In this document: one piece after another, positions 1 to 5,810 of the stretch
Layout: every line of letters starts with the position of its first letter
Position numbering within the stretch: the first letter of the stretch is position 1
DNA from: Deltaproteobacteria bacterium
GTDB taxonomy: Bacteria > Myxococcota > B64-G9
Direction of reading: 5' to 3'
NCBI GenBank assembly: GCA_030591745.1
Contig: JAUVAM010000124.1
Coordinates: 1-8,180 of the forward strand
DNA length: 8,180 bases
Notes under the pieces: model-generated
What the model was told of the DNA's origin: nothing
Database searches by the model: none
The model's input: the letters and a program-made list of their open reading frames with translations, nothing else
Position numbers and translations under genes: made by a program

Positions 1-177
1 AGGCCTGGCTTTCCTTCCCGGGAACAGCTCGCTTTGGAGAGGAAGCGAACGGGAGAGGGGCATGGCGCTCGACTTTTCGAGCCATGCCTGATCGTAGGAA
101 AATTGCAGCAAGCCACTTTCGTCTTGCTTGAGTCTTCCGACTCTCTCGGCGTTCAGATAAACGATCAAATCCTTCAT
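1..177 (-). CDS. hipA: HipA-type toxin kinase, N-terminal fragment (cut by window edge)
   Basis: The first 59 codons of a HipA-family protein; the rest lies beyond the left edge. The translation begins MKDLIVYLNAERVGRL and continues through an FSYDQAWL segment to PLSRSLPLQSE. This is the typical N-terminal subdomain of HipA toxins (the 'couple_hipA' region: short beta strands, then PLSxSLPL). In known members the toxin is a Ser/Thr kinase that phosphorylates targets such as glutamyl-tRNA synthetase and halts translation. Its catalytic core would lie outside this window, so activity cannot be judged. The ATG overlaps the antitoxin stop by one base (TGATG), which indicates translational coupling and co-regulation with hipB. 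A GTG one codon upstream (180-178) is a less likely start. The family call is strong from motif and context; an intact full-length gene is not shown. Confidence 0.88.
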   Translation of the reverse strand, partial: MKDLIVYLNAERVGRLKQDESGLLQFSYDQAWLEKSSAMPLSRSLPLQSELFPGRKARP

Positions 178-413
178 CACTTATCACCCTGGTCCACATC
201 CAGGGCGGGGACCGCGATCTGGAGCTTGAGCCCCAGGGCCTGGAGGACCTGCAAGATCTTTCCGATTTGGCAGGTCGGCTTGCCCTTCTCCAGATCAATA
301 ATGAAACGCAAACCCGTACCACAGGTCATCGCCAGGTCCTTCTGGGTGACCTTCAACTGCCTGCGCCTTGAGCGAATAGCGGCGCCAAGCTGCTCTGGGT
401 TTTTGGTATCCAT
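177..413 (-). CDS. hipB: HipB-type antitoxin, XRE-family DNA-binding repressor
   Basis: A 78-residue protein that is almost entirely one XRE/Cro-type helix-turn-helix domain. Residues about 8-65 carry LGAAIRSRRRQLKVTQKDLA, the recognition-helix region around CGTGLRFIIDLEKGK, and a closing helix ILQVLQALGLKL. This pattern matches the short HipB-like regulators paired with HipA ('couple_hipB'/y4mF type). Such antitoxins neutralise the HipA kinase by binding it and, as a dimer, repress their own promoter. The gene is directly upstream of hipA with stop and start overlapping. Two palindromic operator candidates bracket the promoter just upstream, as expected for autoregulation. The ATG at 413 has no Shine-Dalgarno sequence and lies only about 8 nt from the predicted transcription start, so translation may be near-leaderless. 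Confidence 0.92.
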   Translation of the reverse strand: MDTKNPEQLGAAIRSRRRQLKVTQKDLAMTCGTGLRFIIDLEKGKPTCQIGKILQVLQALGLKLQIAVPALDVDQGDK

Positions 414-429
414 GTTACCGATCGGGAAT
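414..429. promoter_or_regulatory. Operator candidate O1 (overlaps -10/start of hipBA)
   Basis: The 16-base imperfect palindrome GTTACCGATCGGGAAT has its core (CCGATCGG) symmetric. It covers the predicted transcription start and touches the hipB ATG. It is one copy of a 17-base direct repeat (412-428 versus 461-477) with a single mismatch. Two near-identical palindromes around one promoter are what an autoregulating XRE-family dimer would bind; HipB as the binder is inferred from context. Confidence 0.7.
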
Positions 430-456
430 AAATCACGCTTCGGGGCTGTCTGTCAA
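428..456 (-). promoter_or_regulatory. hipBA promoter (-35 TTGACA, -10 ATTTAT)
   Basis: Read on the minus strand, a perfect TTGACA (456-451) is followed after exactly 17 nt by ATTTAT (433-428). This is a good housekeeping-sigma promoter with a somewhat weak -10. Transcription would start near 421, leaving about 8 nt before the hipB ATG. The operator candidates at 414-429 and 463-478 overlap the start region and sit just upstream of the -35. Seen directly; function is inferred. Confidence 0.72.
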
Positions 457-462
457 GGAAAT

Positions 463-478
463 GTTACCGCTCGGGAAC
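463..478. promoter_or_regulatory. Operator candidate O2 (upstream of the hipBA -35)
   Basis: The palindrome GTTACCGCTCGGGAAC has matching outer GTT/AAC and inner CCG/CGG arms. It lies 49 bp from O1 and immediately upstream of the TTGACA box, ending 1 bp from the stop codon of the preceding membrane-protein gene. The layout would let two HipB dimers, or a HipB-HipA complex, clamp the promoter. An 8-base half-site match (CGCTCGGG, 487-494) follows 19 bp further on. Confidence 0.7.
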
Positions 479-479
479 G

Positions 480-944
480 CTAATTGCGCTCGGGCATCAT
501 CGCAGGCGAGTCGATATTGAGCATCTGTACTTTCCACCCGTCATCTTTCTTGACGACCACAATTTCGACTTCCGCGGGGCCCGTCTCGAACTCAACATGC
601 GCAATATATTTTCCGATTATGGACTCGTCACCTTGAGCTGCGTAGTTCATGTGAACCTGCCCAGATGACTCTATAAACGCCCTGTACTCACCCAGCCTCT
701 CGAACCAGACGAAAACCTTCTTGAATTCTTCCGGCGGTACGGCGGCGAGAAGTTCCTTGCTGGCATGCTTTGCCAAGTTTTCGAATCGAAGGTCGGCGCA
801 GATCATGGGGACGACTTCGTCAACGTAGGCCTTGCTCTCTATATCCAGCGCCTCACCCTTCTCCACAAGCAAGGTAAGACCGATCGCGGCGATACCAACC
901 AACACGACAAAGCCGCCGCCAAGTATCATCCATGTCTTCTTCAT
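480..944 (-). CDS. Membrane-anchored protein of unknown function
   Basis: A 154-residue protein that I cannot assign to a named family with certainty. Residues 1-5 are basic (MKKTW) and residues 6-26 form a hydrophobic helix, so it is either exported with an uncleaved anchor or carries a signal peptide. No lipobox Cys is present. The remainder should lie in the periplasm: a helical stretch (about 35-90, with SKAYVDEVVPMIC and ASKELL) followed by alternating strands (about 100-146, ending in DDGWKVQMLNID). This helix-then-sheet pattern resembles small NTF2/cystatin-like secreted proteins common in Proteobacteria, but that is a resemblance only. It starts 7 nt after the stop of the 59-residue gene, with no clear Shine-Dalgarno sequence, so coupled translation in one operon is likely. 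Its stop abuts hipBA operator O2. Confidence 0.8.
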   Translation of the reverse strand: MKKTWMILGGGFVVLVGIAAIGLTLLVEKGEALDIESKAYVDEVVPMICADLRFENLAKHASKELLAAVPPEEFKKVFVWFERLGEYRAFIESSGQVHMNYAAQGDESIIGKYIAHVEFETGPAEVEIVVVKKDDGWKVQMLNIDSPAMMPERN

Positions 945-951
945 CTTGTGA

Positions 952-1131
952 TCAACAGTTGCCCACCAGGGGATGGTTTTCGTCTAAGTCCATGAGCCGG
1001 TCGAAGAGTTCTTCGACCAGGAGCGACACGTTGTCTTCCGAATCCAAGATGTGGTTTCCATGCAGCTCATTCATGGGACGATCCCAAAGCTTCAGGCTTT
1101 CGCGGAATTCATTGGCGTCGGTCCTGGACAT
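952..1131 (-). CDS. Small acidic protein of unknown function (59 aa)
   Basis: A short acidic protein rich in Asp and Glu, with amphipathic helical segments (LVEELFDRLMDL near the C-terminus), no membrane segment and a terminal Cys. I do not recognise the family. The start was chosen at 1131 because an ideal AGGAGG (minus strand, 1142-1137) stands 5 nt before this ATG; an in-frame ATG ten codons upstream (1161) lacks such a site and falls inside a palindrome. The strong ribosome-binding site and the preceding TTGACA element argue for a real gene. It is followed after 7 nt by the membrane-protein gene, so the two are probably co-transcribed and may act together. Confidence 0.66.
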   Translation of the reverse strand: MSRTDANEFRESLKLWDRPMNELHGNHILDSEDNVSLLVEELFDRLMDLDENHPLVGNC

Positions 1132-1136
1132 GGCAG

Positions 1137-1142
1137 CCTCCT
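1137..1142 (-). promoter_or_regulatory. Ribosome-binding site that fixes the start of the 59-residue gene
   Basis: The minus strand reads AGGAGG followed by CTGCC and ATG, a full Shine-Dalgarno match at optimal spacing. It decides for the internal Met over the longer upstream start. Confidence 0.8.
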
Positions 1143-1151
1143 GGGGATTTG

Positions 1152-1167
1152 GAGCACTCATGTGCTC
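1152..1167. promoter_or_regulatory. Perfect palindrome in the leader of the small operon
   Basis: GAGCAC-TCAT-GTGCTC is a 6-bp perfect inverted repeat with a 4-base centre. It lies just downstream of the predicted transcription start and 10 bases upstream of the ribosome-binding site of the 59-residue gene. The heptamer CATGTGC inside it (1159-1165) recurs at 1188-1194 in the promoter spacer, 29 bp away. This favours a protein-binding operator, though an RNA hairpin is also possible. Confidence 0.5.
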
Positions 1168-1178
1168 TCTTGTGGTCT

Positions 1179-1207
1179 AGTGTCCTACATGTGCCCACCT
1201 GTGTCAA
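1179..1207 (-). promoter_or_regulatory. Promoter candidate for the 59-residue/membrane-protein operon
   Basis: The minus strand has a perfect -35 TTGACA (1207-1202) and, after 17 nt, GACACT (1184-1179) at the -10 position. The -10 matches only three of six consensus bases, so activity may depend on an activator or be weak. The start would fall near 1172, with a leader of about 40 nt containing the palindrome and the Shine-Dalgarno site. Confidence 0.45.
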
Positions 1208-1274
1208 TTTTCTGGCCTCCCCTGCTTCTTCGGGTTCAAAAATCCACCATCCGCGGCTGAGTCCCTTGCGTCTC

Positions 1275-1304
1275 ATGGCCCCTTCTTCTAAGGTGTGAGG
1301 CCAT
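1275..1304 (+). promoter_or_regulatory. Inverted repeat upstream of the kinase gene
   Basis: ATGGCC (1275-1280) pairs with GGCCAT (1299-1304), and next to it CCTT (1281-1284) pairs with AAGG (1290-1293). This gives a 10-bp interrupted stem with a 5-base loop and a 5-base bulge. It ends 12 nt before the kinase Shine-Dalgarno site, so it could be a leader hairpin or an operator. No convincing plus-strand promoter was found between 1140 and 1320. Confidence 0.35.
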
Positions 1305-1316
1305 CGGAACTTCATC

Positions 1317-1321
1317 GAGGT
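1317..1321 (+). promoter_or_regulatory. Ribosome-binding site supporting the TTG start of the kinase gene
   Basis: GAGGT lies 7 nt before TTG at 1329. An in-frame stop (1296-1298) precedes it and no ATG or GTG lies between, so the TTG start is the best supported. Confidence 0.65.
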
Positions 1322-1328
1322 AGTCGTT

Positions 1329-4300
1329 TTGGATCCACAGGGAAAATCCCACGAGGAAATCCTTTTCGCCGTTTATTCGGTGCAGTTGGGCTTTGCCTCG
1401 CCCACGGACGTAGCGGATGCCTCCATCGCCACCGGCACCCAGCCGGGCATGAACCTGGCCGAGCGCTTGCAACGCGATGGCATCATCAACATCAATCAGC
1501 GCAACCTCATCGAGCAACGAGTTCGCCATGAGATGCACGACAGCTGCTCAACCCTGGCGGAGAGCAGCCCGTCCAATCCGCCCGATCTGCCGGTGGCCAC
1601 CGTCAACATCATCGGTGAGGTGGACAGCACCTTTGCCGACAGCAAGGCCCCGCTGGATGCCGGGGAAATCGATCCCGACGACCAGGTAACCAAGGCCGAA
1701 GAGGGTCGCTACACCATGCGCGGCGTACACGGCCGCGGCGGTCAAGCCCGCATCATGCTGGCCTTCGACGAACACGTCGGCCGCGAAGTGGCCATCAAAG
1801 AGCTTCTACCCGACGGAGAAGTCAGCGACTGGAACTCGGCCGGCGGCTCCAGCTCCTTGCAGCGATCCACACCGGGCATGGTGCGCTTTTTGCGGGAAGC
1901 CCGCGTCACGGGTCAGCTCGAACACCCCAACATCGTGCCCGTCTATGAACTGGGCCGCAGACAAGACAACACGCTGTACTACAGCATGCGCTTCGTGCGT
2001 GGTAAGACCCTGGCCCGCAAGCTCAAGGAGTGCAAAAGCCTGGCCGACCGCGTGAAGCTCCTGGGCGCTTTTTGGGACGTGTGCAACGCCATCGCCTACG
2101 CCCACAGTCGGGGCGTGGTGCACCGGGACATCAAACCCGAGAACATCATGGTGGGCGAATTCGGCGAGACGGTGCTCTTGGATTGGGGCGTGGCCAAGGT
2201 CAAGGGCCAGCGGGACATCCGGGCCTATGACATCCAGAAAGAACTACGCCACCTGCAAAAAGCCGACGAAGGTCACACGGCCGCGGGCACAGCCATCGGT
2301 ACGCCCAGCTACATGAGCCCGGAACAAGCCCGAGGCGAGATCGAAAAAATCGACGAACGCTCCGACGTCTGGGGCCTGGGCGCTGTTCTCTACGAAGTGC
2401 TCACCGGCCGGCCGCCCTACAAGGCCGAAACACCCATGATGACCATCCTCATGGTGGGCGAGGAACCCCTCGTCCCGGTCACCGATCGCTGCCCCGATGC
2501 CCCGCCCGAGTTGGCTGCCATAACGGAAAAAGCCCTGCAAAAAGACAAAACGCTGCGCCACCAGTCCTCCAAACGATTTACCGAAGAAGTTGGCGCCTAC
2601 ATGACCGGCAAACGGGTCAGCTCCTACGACTACAGCGCCTGGGAGCTTTTCAAGCGTTTCGCCAGACACAATAAGCCCACCATCATCGCGGTGGGCCTGA
2701 TTCTGTCCGTCATCATCGGCGCGCTGATCTCGGTGAGTTTCTCACTCAGTGCCGAAACCAAAGCCCGCCAGGCCGAAAGCCAGGCTCGAGAGCGAGAGCA
2801 CGAAGCCTTAGAGAAAGAACTGGACGAACGGCGAGTGGCCAACTTCCATCTTGCCCAGGCCTACGCCGAAAAGGCCGACCGCATGGTGGAAGACAAGCGC
2901 TATTTGGCGGCCAAGACCTATGCAGCGGCCTCCCTCTTGCACAACCCGGCACTGAAAAAAAGCCCCTTCCACGATCCCACATTCGCGAAGACTCATCCCC
3001 ACGCCCGGGCTCTCTGGGTCAAAGCAGCCAGCAAAATCTACCGGCTGGGTTTCGACACCACGGCCAAGCTGAAGCAAGCCTTCGTCTCGGATGAGGTTCT
3101 GGCCGACTGCAGCATCAGCCCGGACGGCAAACAGCTGGCCGTGGCCGCCTTCGACGGCAAAGTGCGGGTCTGGGATCTGGAGAACAACCGACCTCTTCGC
3201 GTATTGGAGGGCCACAAAGATCGAGTTTACGCCGTGGCCTATTCTCCAAACGGCAAACTCCTGGCTTCGGCCGGCCTTGATCGAACGGTGCGCTTGTGGC
3301 GGGCCAAAGACGGCAAACCCCTAAAAGTGATTAAGGGACACCGAGAGCTTATTCACGACCTTGATTTCAGCCCCAACGGACGATTGCTGGCCAGCGCATC
3401 CTGGGACGGCACGGTCCGTCTCTGGGACGTAGCCAAAACACGGATGGTTTCAGTGCTCAAGGGGCATCAGGGCAAGGTATTCAAGGTAGCCTTCCATCCC
3501 GACGGAACCCAAATGGCTTCGGCCGGCAGCGACGGTACGACCCGGATATGGAATCTGGCCAAGAAAAAAGAATCGGCCGTACTCAAGGGACACAGTGATG
3601 AAGTTCGAGCCCTGGCCTATTCGCCTGACGGTAAGATCCTGGCCACCGGTTCCAACGACATGCGAGTTGTACTTTGGGACACAGCCACCGACAAAAAGCT
3701 TCGCGTCCTGAAAGGCCACAAAGACGGGGTGCTGGACCTGACCTTCTCCGGCGATGGCCGCTATCTGGCCTCAGCCAGCTACGACAAAACCGCCCGAATC
3801 TGGAATCCGGCCAACGGCAAGCTGCTCTTGAACCTGGGCGGGCACGCCAATTTCGTCTATGGGGTGAGCTTCTCACCAAAGGCCCCCCTGCTGGCCACCA
3901 GCGGCTACGACCGCCTCTGCCGTGTCTGGGAGATTCAAGAAGGTCGGGATCTGCCCACCTTTGCCGGACACAGCGATGTTCCTTACGGCTTGGCCTGGTC
4001 CCCGGACGGCAAGTGGGTGGCCTCCGGTGGGCTGGACAAAACCGTGCGGATCTGGGACGTGAAGCGCCGGAAACAACGCTTCCTGCTCAAGGGTCATGCA
4101 GCGGAAATCGCCGGACTGGCCATCGACCCTCAATCCAAGTACTTGGCCTCTGCAGCCAAAGACCGCACGGCACGGATCTGGAACCTCAAGACCGGCAAGC
4201 TCTTGCATGTACTCAAGGGGCACAAGCACTGGGTCTACGGTGTGGCCTTCTCACCCGACAGCAAATTCCTGGCCACCTCCAGCGCTGACAAAATCTTGCG

Positions 4301-4922
4301 TTTGTGGTCCGTGAAAAGCGGCAAACTGCTCAAACAATTCAAGGGCCACGAAGGCGAGATCGACAACGTCCAATTTTCACCGGACGGCAAGCTTCTGGCC
4401 ACGGCCAGCTACGACAAGACAGCGCGCGTCTGGCAAGTGGAAAGCGGCAAGACGCTGCATGTGCTGCACGGCCATAAGGATTGGATCTCCGGTTTGGACT
4501 TTTCGCCGGATGGCAAGACCCTGGCCACATCGGGCAAGGATGGTGCGGCCATTTTATGGGATCTGGCCAGCGGCAAGGAGAAAGGCCGATTGCGCGGACA
4601 CGAGCAATGGGTCAACGCCATCCACTTCTCTCCCGATGGCCTGCTTCTGGCCACCGCCTCCGACGACAAAAGCGTACGAATTTGGTCGGTGCACAACCTG
4701 CAGCCCATGCTCTTCATCAACGTGGCGAGCGAGGCCGTGGGACTGGATTTCTCACCGGACAGCATGCAGCTGGCCTTGGCCGACTCCCTGCTGGTCAAAC
4801 TTTACTCCATGGACTTCACCACCCTCCGGGCAGATCCGGCCGCCCTGCTCAAGCAATCCGAGAAAAACGCGGGCTTGAAGCTTGATGGTTTCGATCTGGA
4901 AGTAACGGGTGTGCGCCAATAA
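1329..4922 (+). CDS. Transmembrane Ser/Thr protein kinase with 14 WD40 units
   Basis: A 1197-residue Hanks-type (PknB-like) kinase starting at TTG. Residues 7-75 form a small helical domain (EEILFAVYSVQLGF) like those preceding kinases in Planctomycetes and related bacteria. The kinase domain spans about 128-430. It has glycine loop GRGGQA (135-140, Ala replacing the last Gly), VAIK with Lys157, the alpha-C Glu190, HRDIKPEN (Asp267, Asn272), DWG in place of DFG (Asp285), an activation segment of about 45 residues up to SPE (330-332), and DVWGLG. All catalytic residues are present, so it should be active. Residues 451-472 are one membrane helix and 475-505 a charged coiled coil. From about 577 come WD40 units; units 1-12 are exactly 42 residues each, unit 13 is 41, and unit 14 is degenerate. 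The kinase is presumably cytoplasmic and the propellers periplasmic, acting as a sensor or protein-binding platform (inference). Its partners and signal are unknown. Confidence 0.95.
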   Translation: MDPQGKSHEEILFAVYSVQLGFASPTDVADASIATGTQPGMNLAERLQRDGIININQRNLIEQRVRHEMHDSCSTLAESSPSNPPDLPVATVNIIGEVDSTFADSKAPLDAGEIDPDDQVTKAEEGRYTMRGVHGRGGQARIMLAFDEHVGREVAIKELLPDGEVSDWNSAGGSSSLQRSTPGMVRFLREARVTGQLEHPNIVPVYELGRRQDNTLYYSMRFVRGKTLARKLKECKSLADRVKLLGAFWDVCNAIAYAHSRGVVHRDIKPENIMVGEFGETVLLDWGVAKVKGQRDIRAYDIQKELRHLQKADEGHTAAGTAIGTPSYMSPEQARGEIEKIDERSDVWGLGAVLYEVLTGRPPYKAETPMMTILMVGEEPLVPVTDRCPDAPPELAAITEKALQKDKTLRHQSSKRFTEEVGAYMTGKRVSSYDYSAWELFKRFARHNKPTIIAVGLILSVIIGALISVSFSLSAETKARQAESQAREREHEALEKELDERRVANFHLAQAYAEKADRMVEDKRYLAAKTYAAASLLHNPALKKSPFHDPTFAKTHPHARALWVKAASKIYRLGFDTTAKLKQAFVSDEVLADCSISPDGKQLAVAAFDGKVRVWDLENNRPLRVLEGHKDRVYAVAYSPNGKLLASAGLDRTVRLWRAKDGKPLKVIKGHRELIHDLDFSPNGRLLASASWDGTVRLWDVAKTRMVSVLKGHQGKVFKVAFHPDGTQMASAGSDGTTRIWNLAKKKESAVLKGHSDEVRALAYSPDGKILATGSNDMRVVLWDTATDKKLRVLKGHKDGVLDLTFSGDGRYLASASYDKTARIWNPANGKLLLNLGGHANFVYGVSFSPKAPLLATSGYDRLCRVWEIQEGRDLPTFAGHSDVPYGLAWSPDGKWVASGGLDKTVRIWDVKRRKQRFLLKGHAAEIAGLAIDPQSKYLASAAKDRTARIWNLKTGKLLHVLKGHKHWVYGVAFSPDSKFLATSSADKILRLWSVKSGKLLKQFKGHEGEIDNVQFSPDGKLLATASYDKTARVWQVESGKTLHVLHGHKDWISGLDFSPDGKTLATSGKDGAAILWDLASGKEKGRLRGHEQWVNAIHFSPDGLLLATASDDKSVRIWSVHNLQPMLFINVASEAVGLDFSPDSMQLALADSLLVKLYSMDFTTLRADPAALLKQSEKNAGLKLDGFDLEVTGVRQ
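3105..4778 (+). repeat. Tandem 126-bp WD40-encoding repeats (14 units)
   Basis: Starting at codon 593, units of 42 codons follow without insertion or deletion through unit 12. Unit 13 is one codon shorter, and unit 14 (from 4740) lacks the GH and WD signatures. Each unit reads roughly as FSPDG, LLATAS, D-K-T, RIW, then GH before the next. Twelve GH dipeptides are present. Fourteen units suit two seven-bladed propellers. Nucleotide identity between units is moderate, so the array is not a recent amplification. Confidence 0.9.
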
Positions 4923-4925
4923 GGA

Positions 4926-5771
4926 CTAAGAATCCGAGCGACTGGAACCGCCCTTGTCACCATCACGGGGGCTGCGGTTACTGCTTCGATTACTGCTTCG
5001 GTTCCGGCCATCGCCGGACCTGCCACCCCGACCTTCACCACGACGGGCGTCTCGCCGTCCATCCCGACGACCCTCGCCTCTGCCGCCTGGACGCCTTTCT
5101 CCCCGCTCGCTTCGCTTGCGCCTCGATGGCGCGGGTCCACCAATTCGCACCGGCCAAACATCCTGACCGATGAGGGCCTCGATGAGTTCAGCCTCATCGC
5201 TGACCTTGCCCGCAAACAGAGTCGCAACGGAACCGATCTCTTCGACCTTGTGGCGGGCGTCGCTGCCGCCCACACCGACAAGACCCATGCCCACCGCCAA
5301 TTCCTCGGCCAGCTCGTCGGCCATGCCACCATGCCGCCCATTGAATACTTCCAGGGCAGCAAGGCCGGGCAATCGAGCCACCAGGTCCCCGACCGTCCCG
5401 GAAACCTCGCGGGCATAAGGATGAGCCGCCACGAAGACGCCCTTGCGCTCAGCCACGGCCTTGGCCAAGGACGCAAATTCCACGCGCCCGTCTTCTCCAA
5501 GGTCAAGCCATTCGCTGATCGCCGGCAATTTGTCGGGCTCCGGTACGAAAACCAGGAAGTGCCCCAGCTCGGTCAAGGCCTCAAAACCCACCAGGGCCAC
5601 CAGATCGGCCTCAGCAGCCAAGCGCTTGGCCTCTTCCTGCCCGGCCAAACTATGGACGTCGGTCAGACAAAAGCCATCCAGCCCAACTTGTTTGCAACGC
5701 TGGACCACATCGGCCAGCTTCAGTTCTGCGTTGTCGTCATGTTCGGAATGTACGTGAATGTCGATTAGCAA
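4926..5771 (-). CDS. PHP-domain metal-dependent phosphoesterase with Arg/Gly-rich tail
   Basis: A 281-residue protein read from TTG at 5771. A GGAGG on the minus strand (5781-5777) lies 5 nt before this TTG, which favours it over a TTG four codons upstream. Residues 1-212 form a PHP domain: HVH (His6, His8), TDVH (37-40), Glu64, His71, AHP (His117), EVFNGR (Glu141) and GSDARH (Asp171, His174). These are the expected metal ligands of enzymes that hydrolyse nucleotide or nucleic-acid phosphoesters, like the TrpH/YciV group. Two motifs differ in spacing from the usual TDH and SDxH. Residues 213-281 are a disordered tail with about 21 Arg and 15 Gly, suggesting RNA or polyanion binding. It follows tsaB by 39 nt in the rseP-tsaB operon. 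The substrate cannot be told from sequence. Confidence 0.87.
   Translation of the reverse strand: MLIDIHVHSEHDDNAELKLADVVQRCKQVGLDGFCLTDVHSLAGQEEAKRLAAEADLVALVGFEALTELGHFLVFVPEPDKLPAISEWLDLGEDGRVEFASLAKAVAERKGVFVAAHPYAREVSGTVGDLVARLPGLAALEVFNGRHGGMADELAEELAVGMGLVGVGGSDARHKVEEIGSVATLFAGKVSDEAELIEALIGQDVWPVRIGGPAPSRRKRSERGERRPGGRGEGRRDGRRDARRGEGRGGRSGDGRNRSSNRSSNRSPRDGDKGGSSRSDS
4978..5000 (-). repeat. Short direct repeat (12-base period) in the PHP tail
   Basis: TTACTGCTTCG occurs at 4978-4988 and again at 4990-5000, in frame, and encodes the repeated Asn-Arg-Ser-Ser units of the tail. It suggests the low-complexity tail grew by slippage. Confidence 0.7.
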
Positions 5772-5776
5772 AATAT

Positions 5777-5781
5777 CCTCC
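5777..5781 (-). promoter_or_regulatory. Ribosome-binding site for the PHP gene
   Basis: GGAGG on the minus strand is followed by ATATT and the TTG at 5771, which is the best-supported start. Confidence 0.7.
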
Positions 5782-5810
5782 AATGGGGCGATGCCTGGCC
5801 GGACCTTACC

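Noticed and set aside
34..483. A 149-codon open frame on the plus strand
   Set aside because: It runs antisense through hipA, hipB and the operator region and has no domain or ribosome-binding site.
1132..1161. Longer 69-residue form of the small protein
   Set aside because: The upstream ATG lies in a palindrome without a Shine-Dalgarno site; the internal ATG has a perfect AGGAGG.
3674..4288. A 204-codon second frame inside the kinase gene
   Set aside because: It is an out-of-frame reading of the regular WD40 repeats and inherits their periodicity.
3105..4778. Regular repeats considered as a CRISPR or other non-coding array
   Set aside because: The 126-base period is fully coding and gives WD40 units; there are no short identical repeats with unique spacers.
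4802..5506. A 234-codon minus-strand frame across the convergent stops
   Set aside because: It is a different frame from the PHP gene, low complexity, and lacks PHP motifs.
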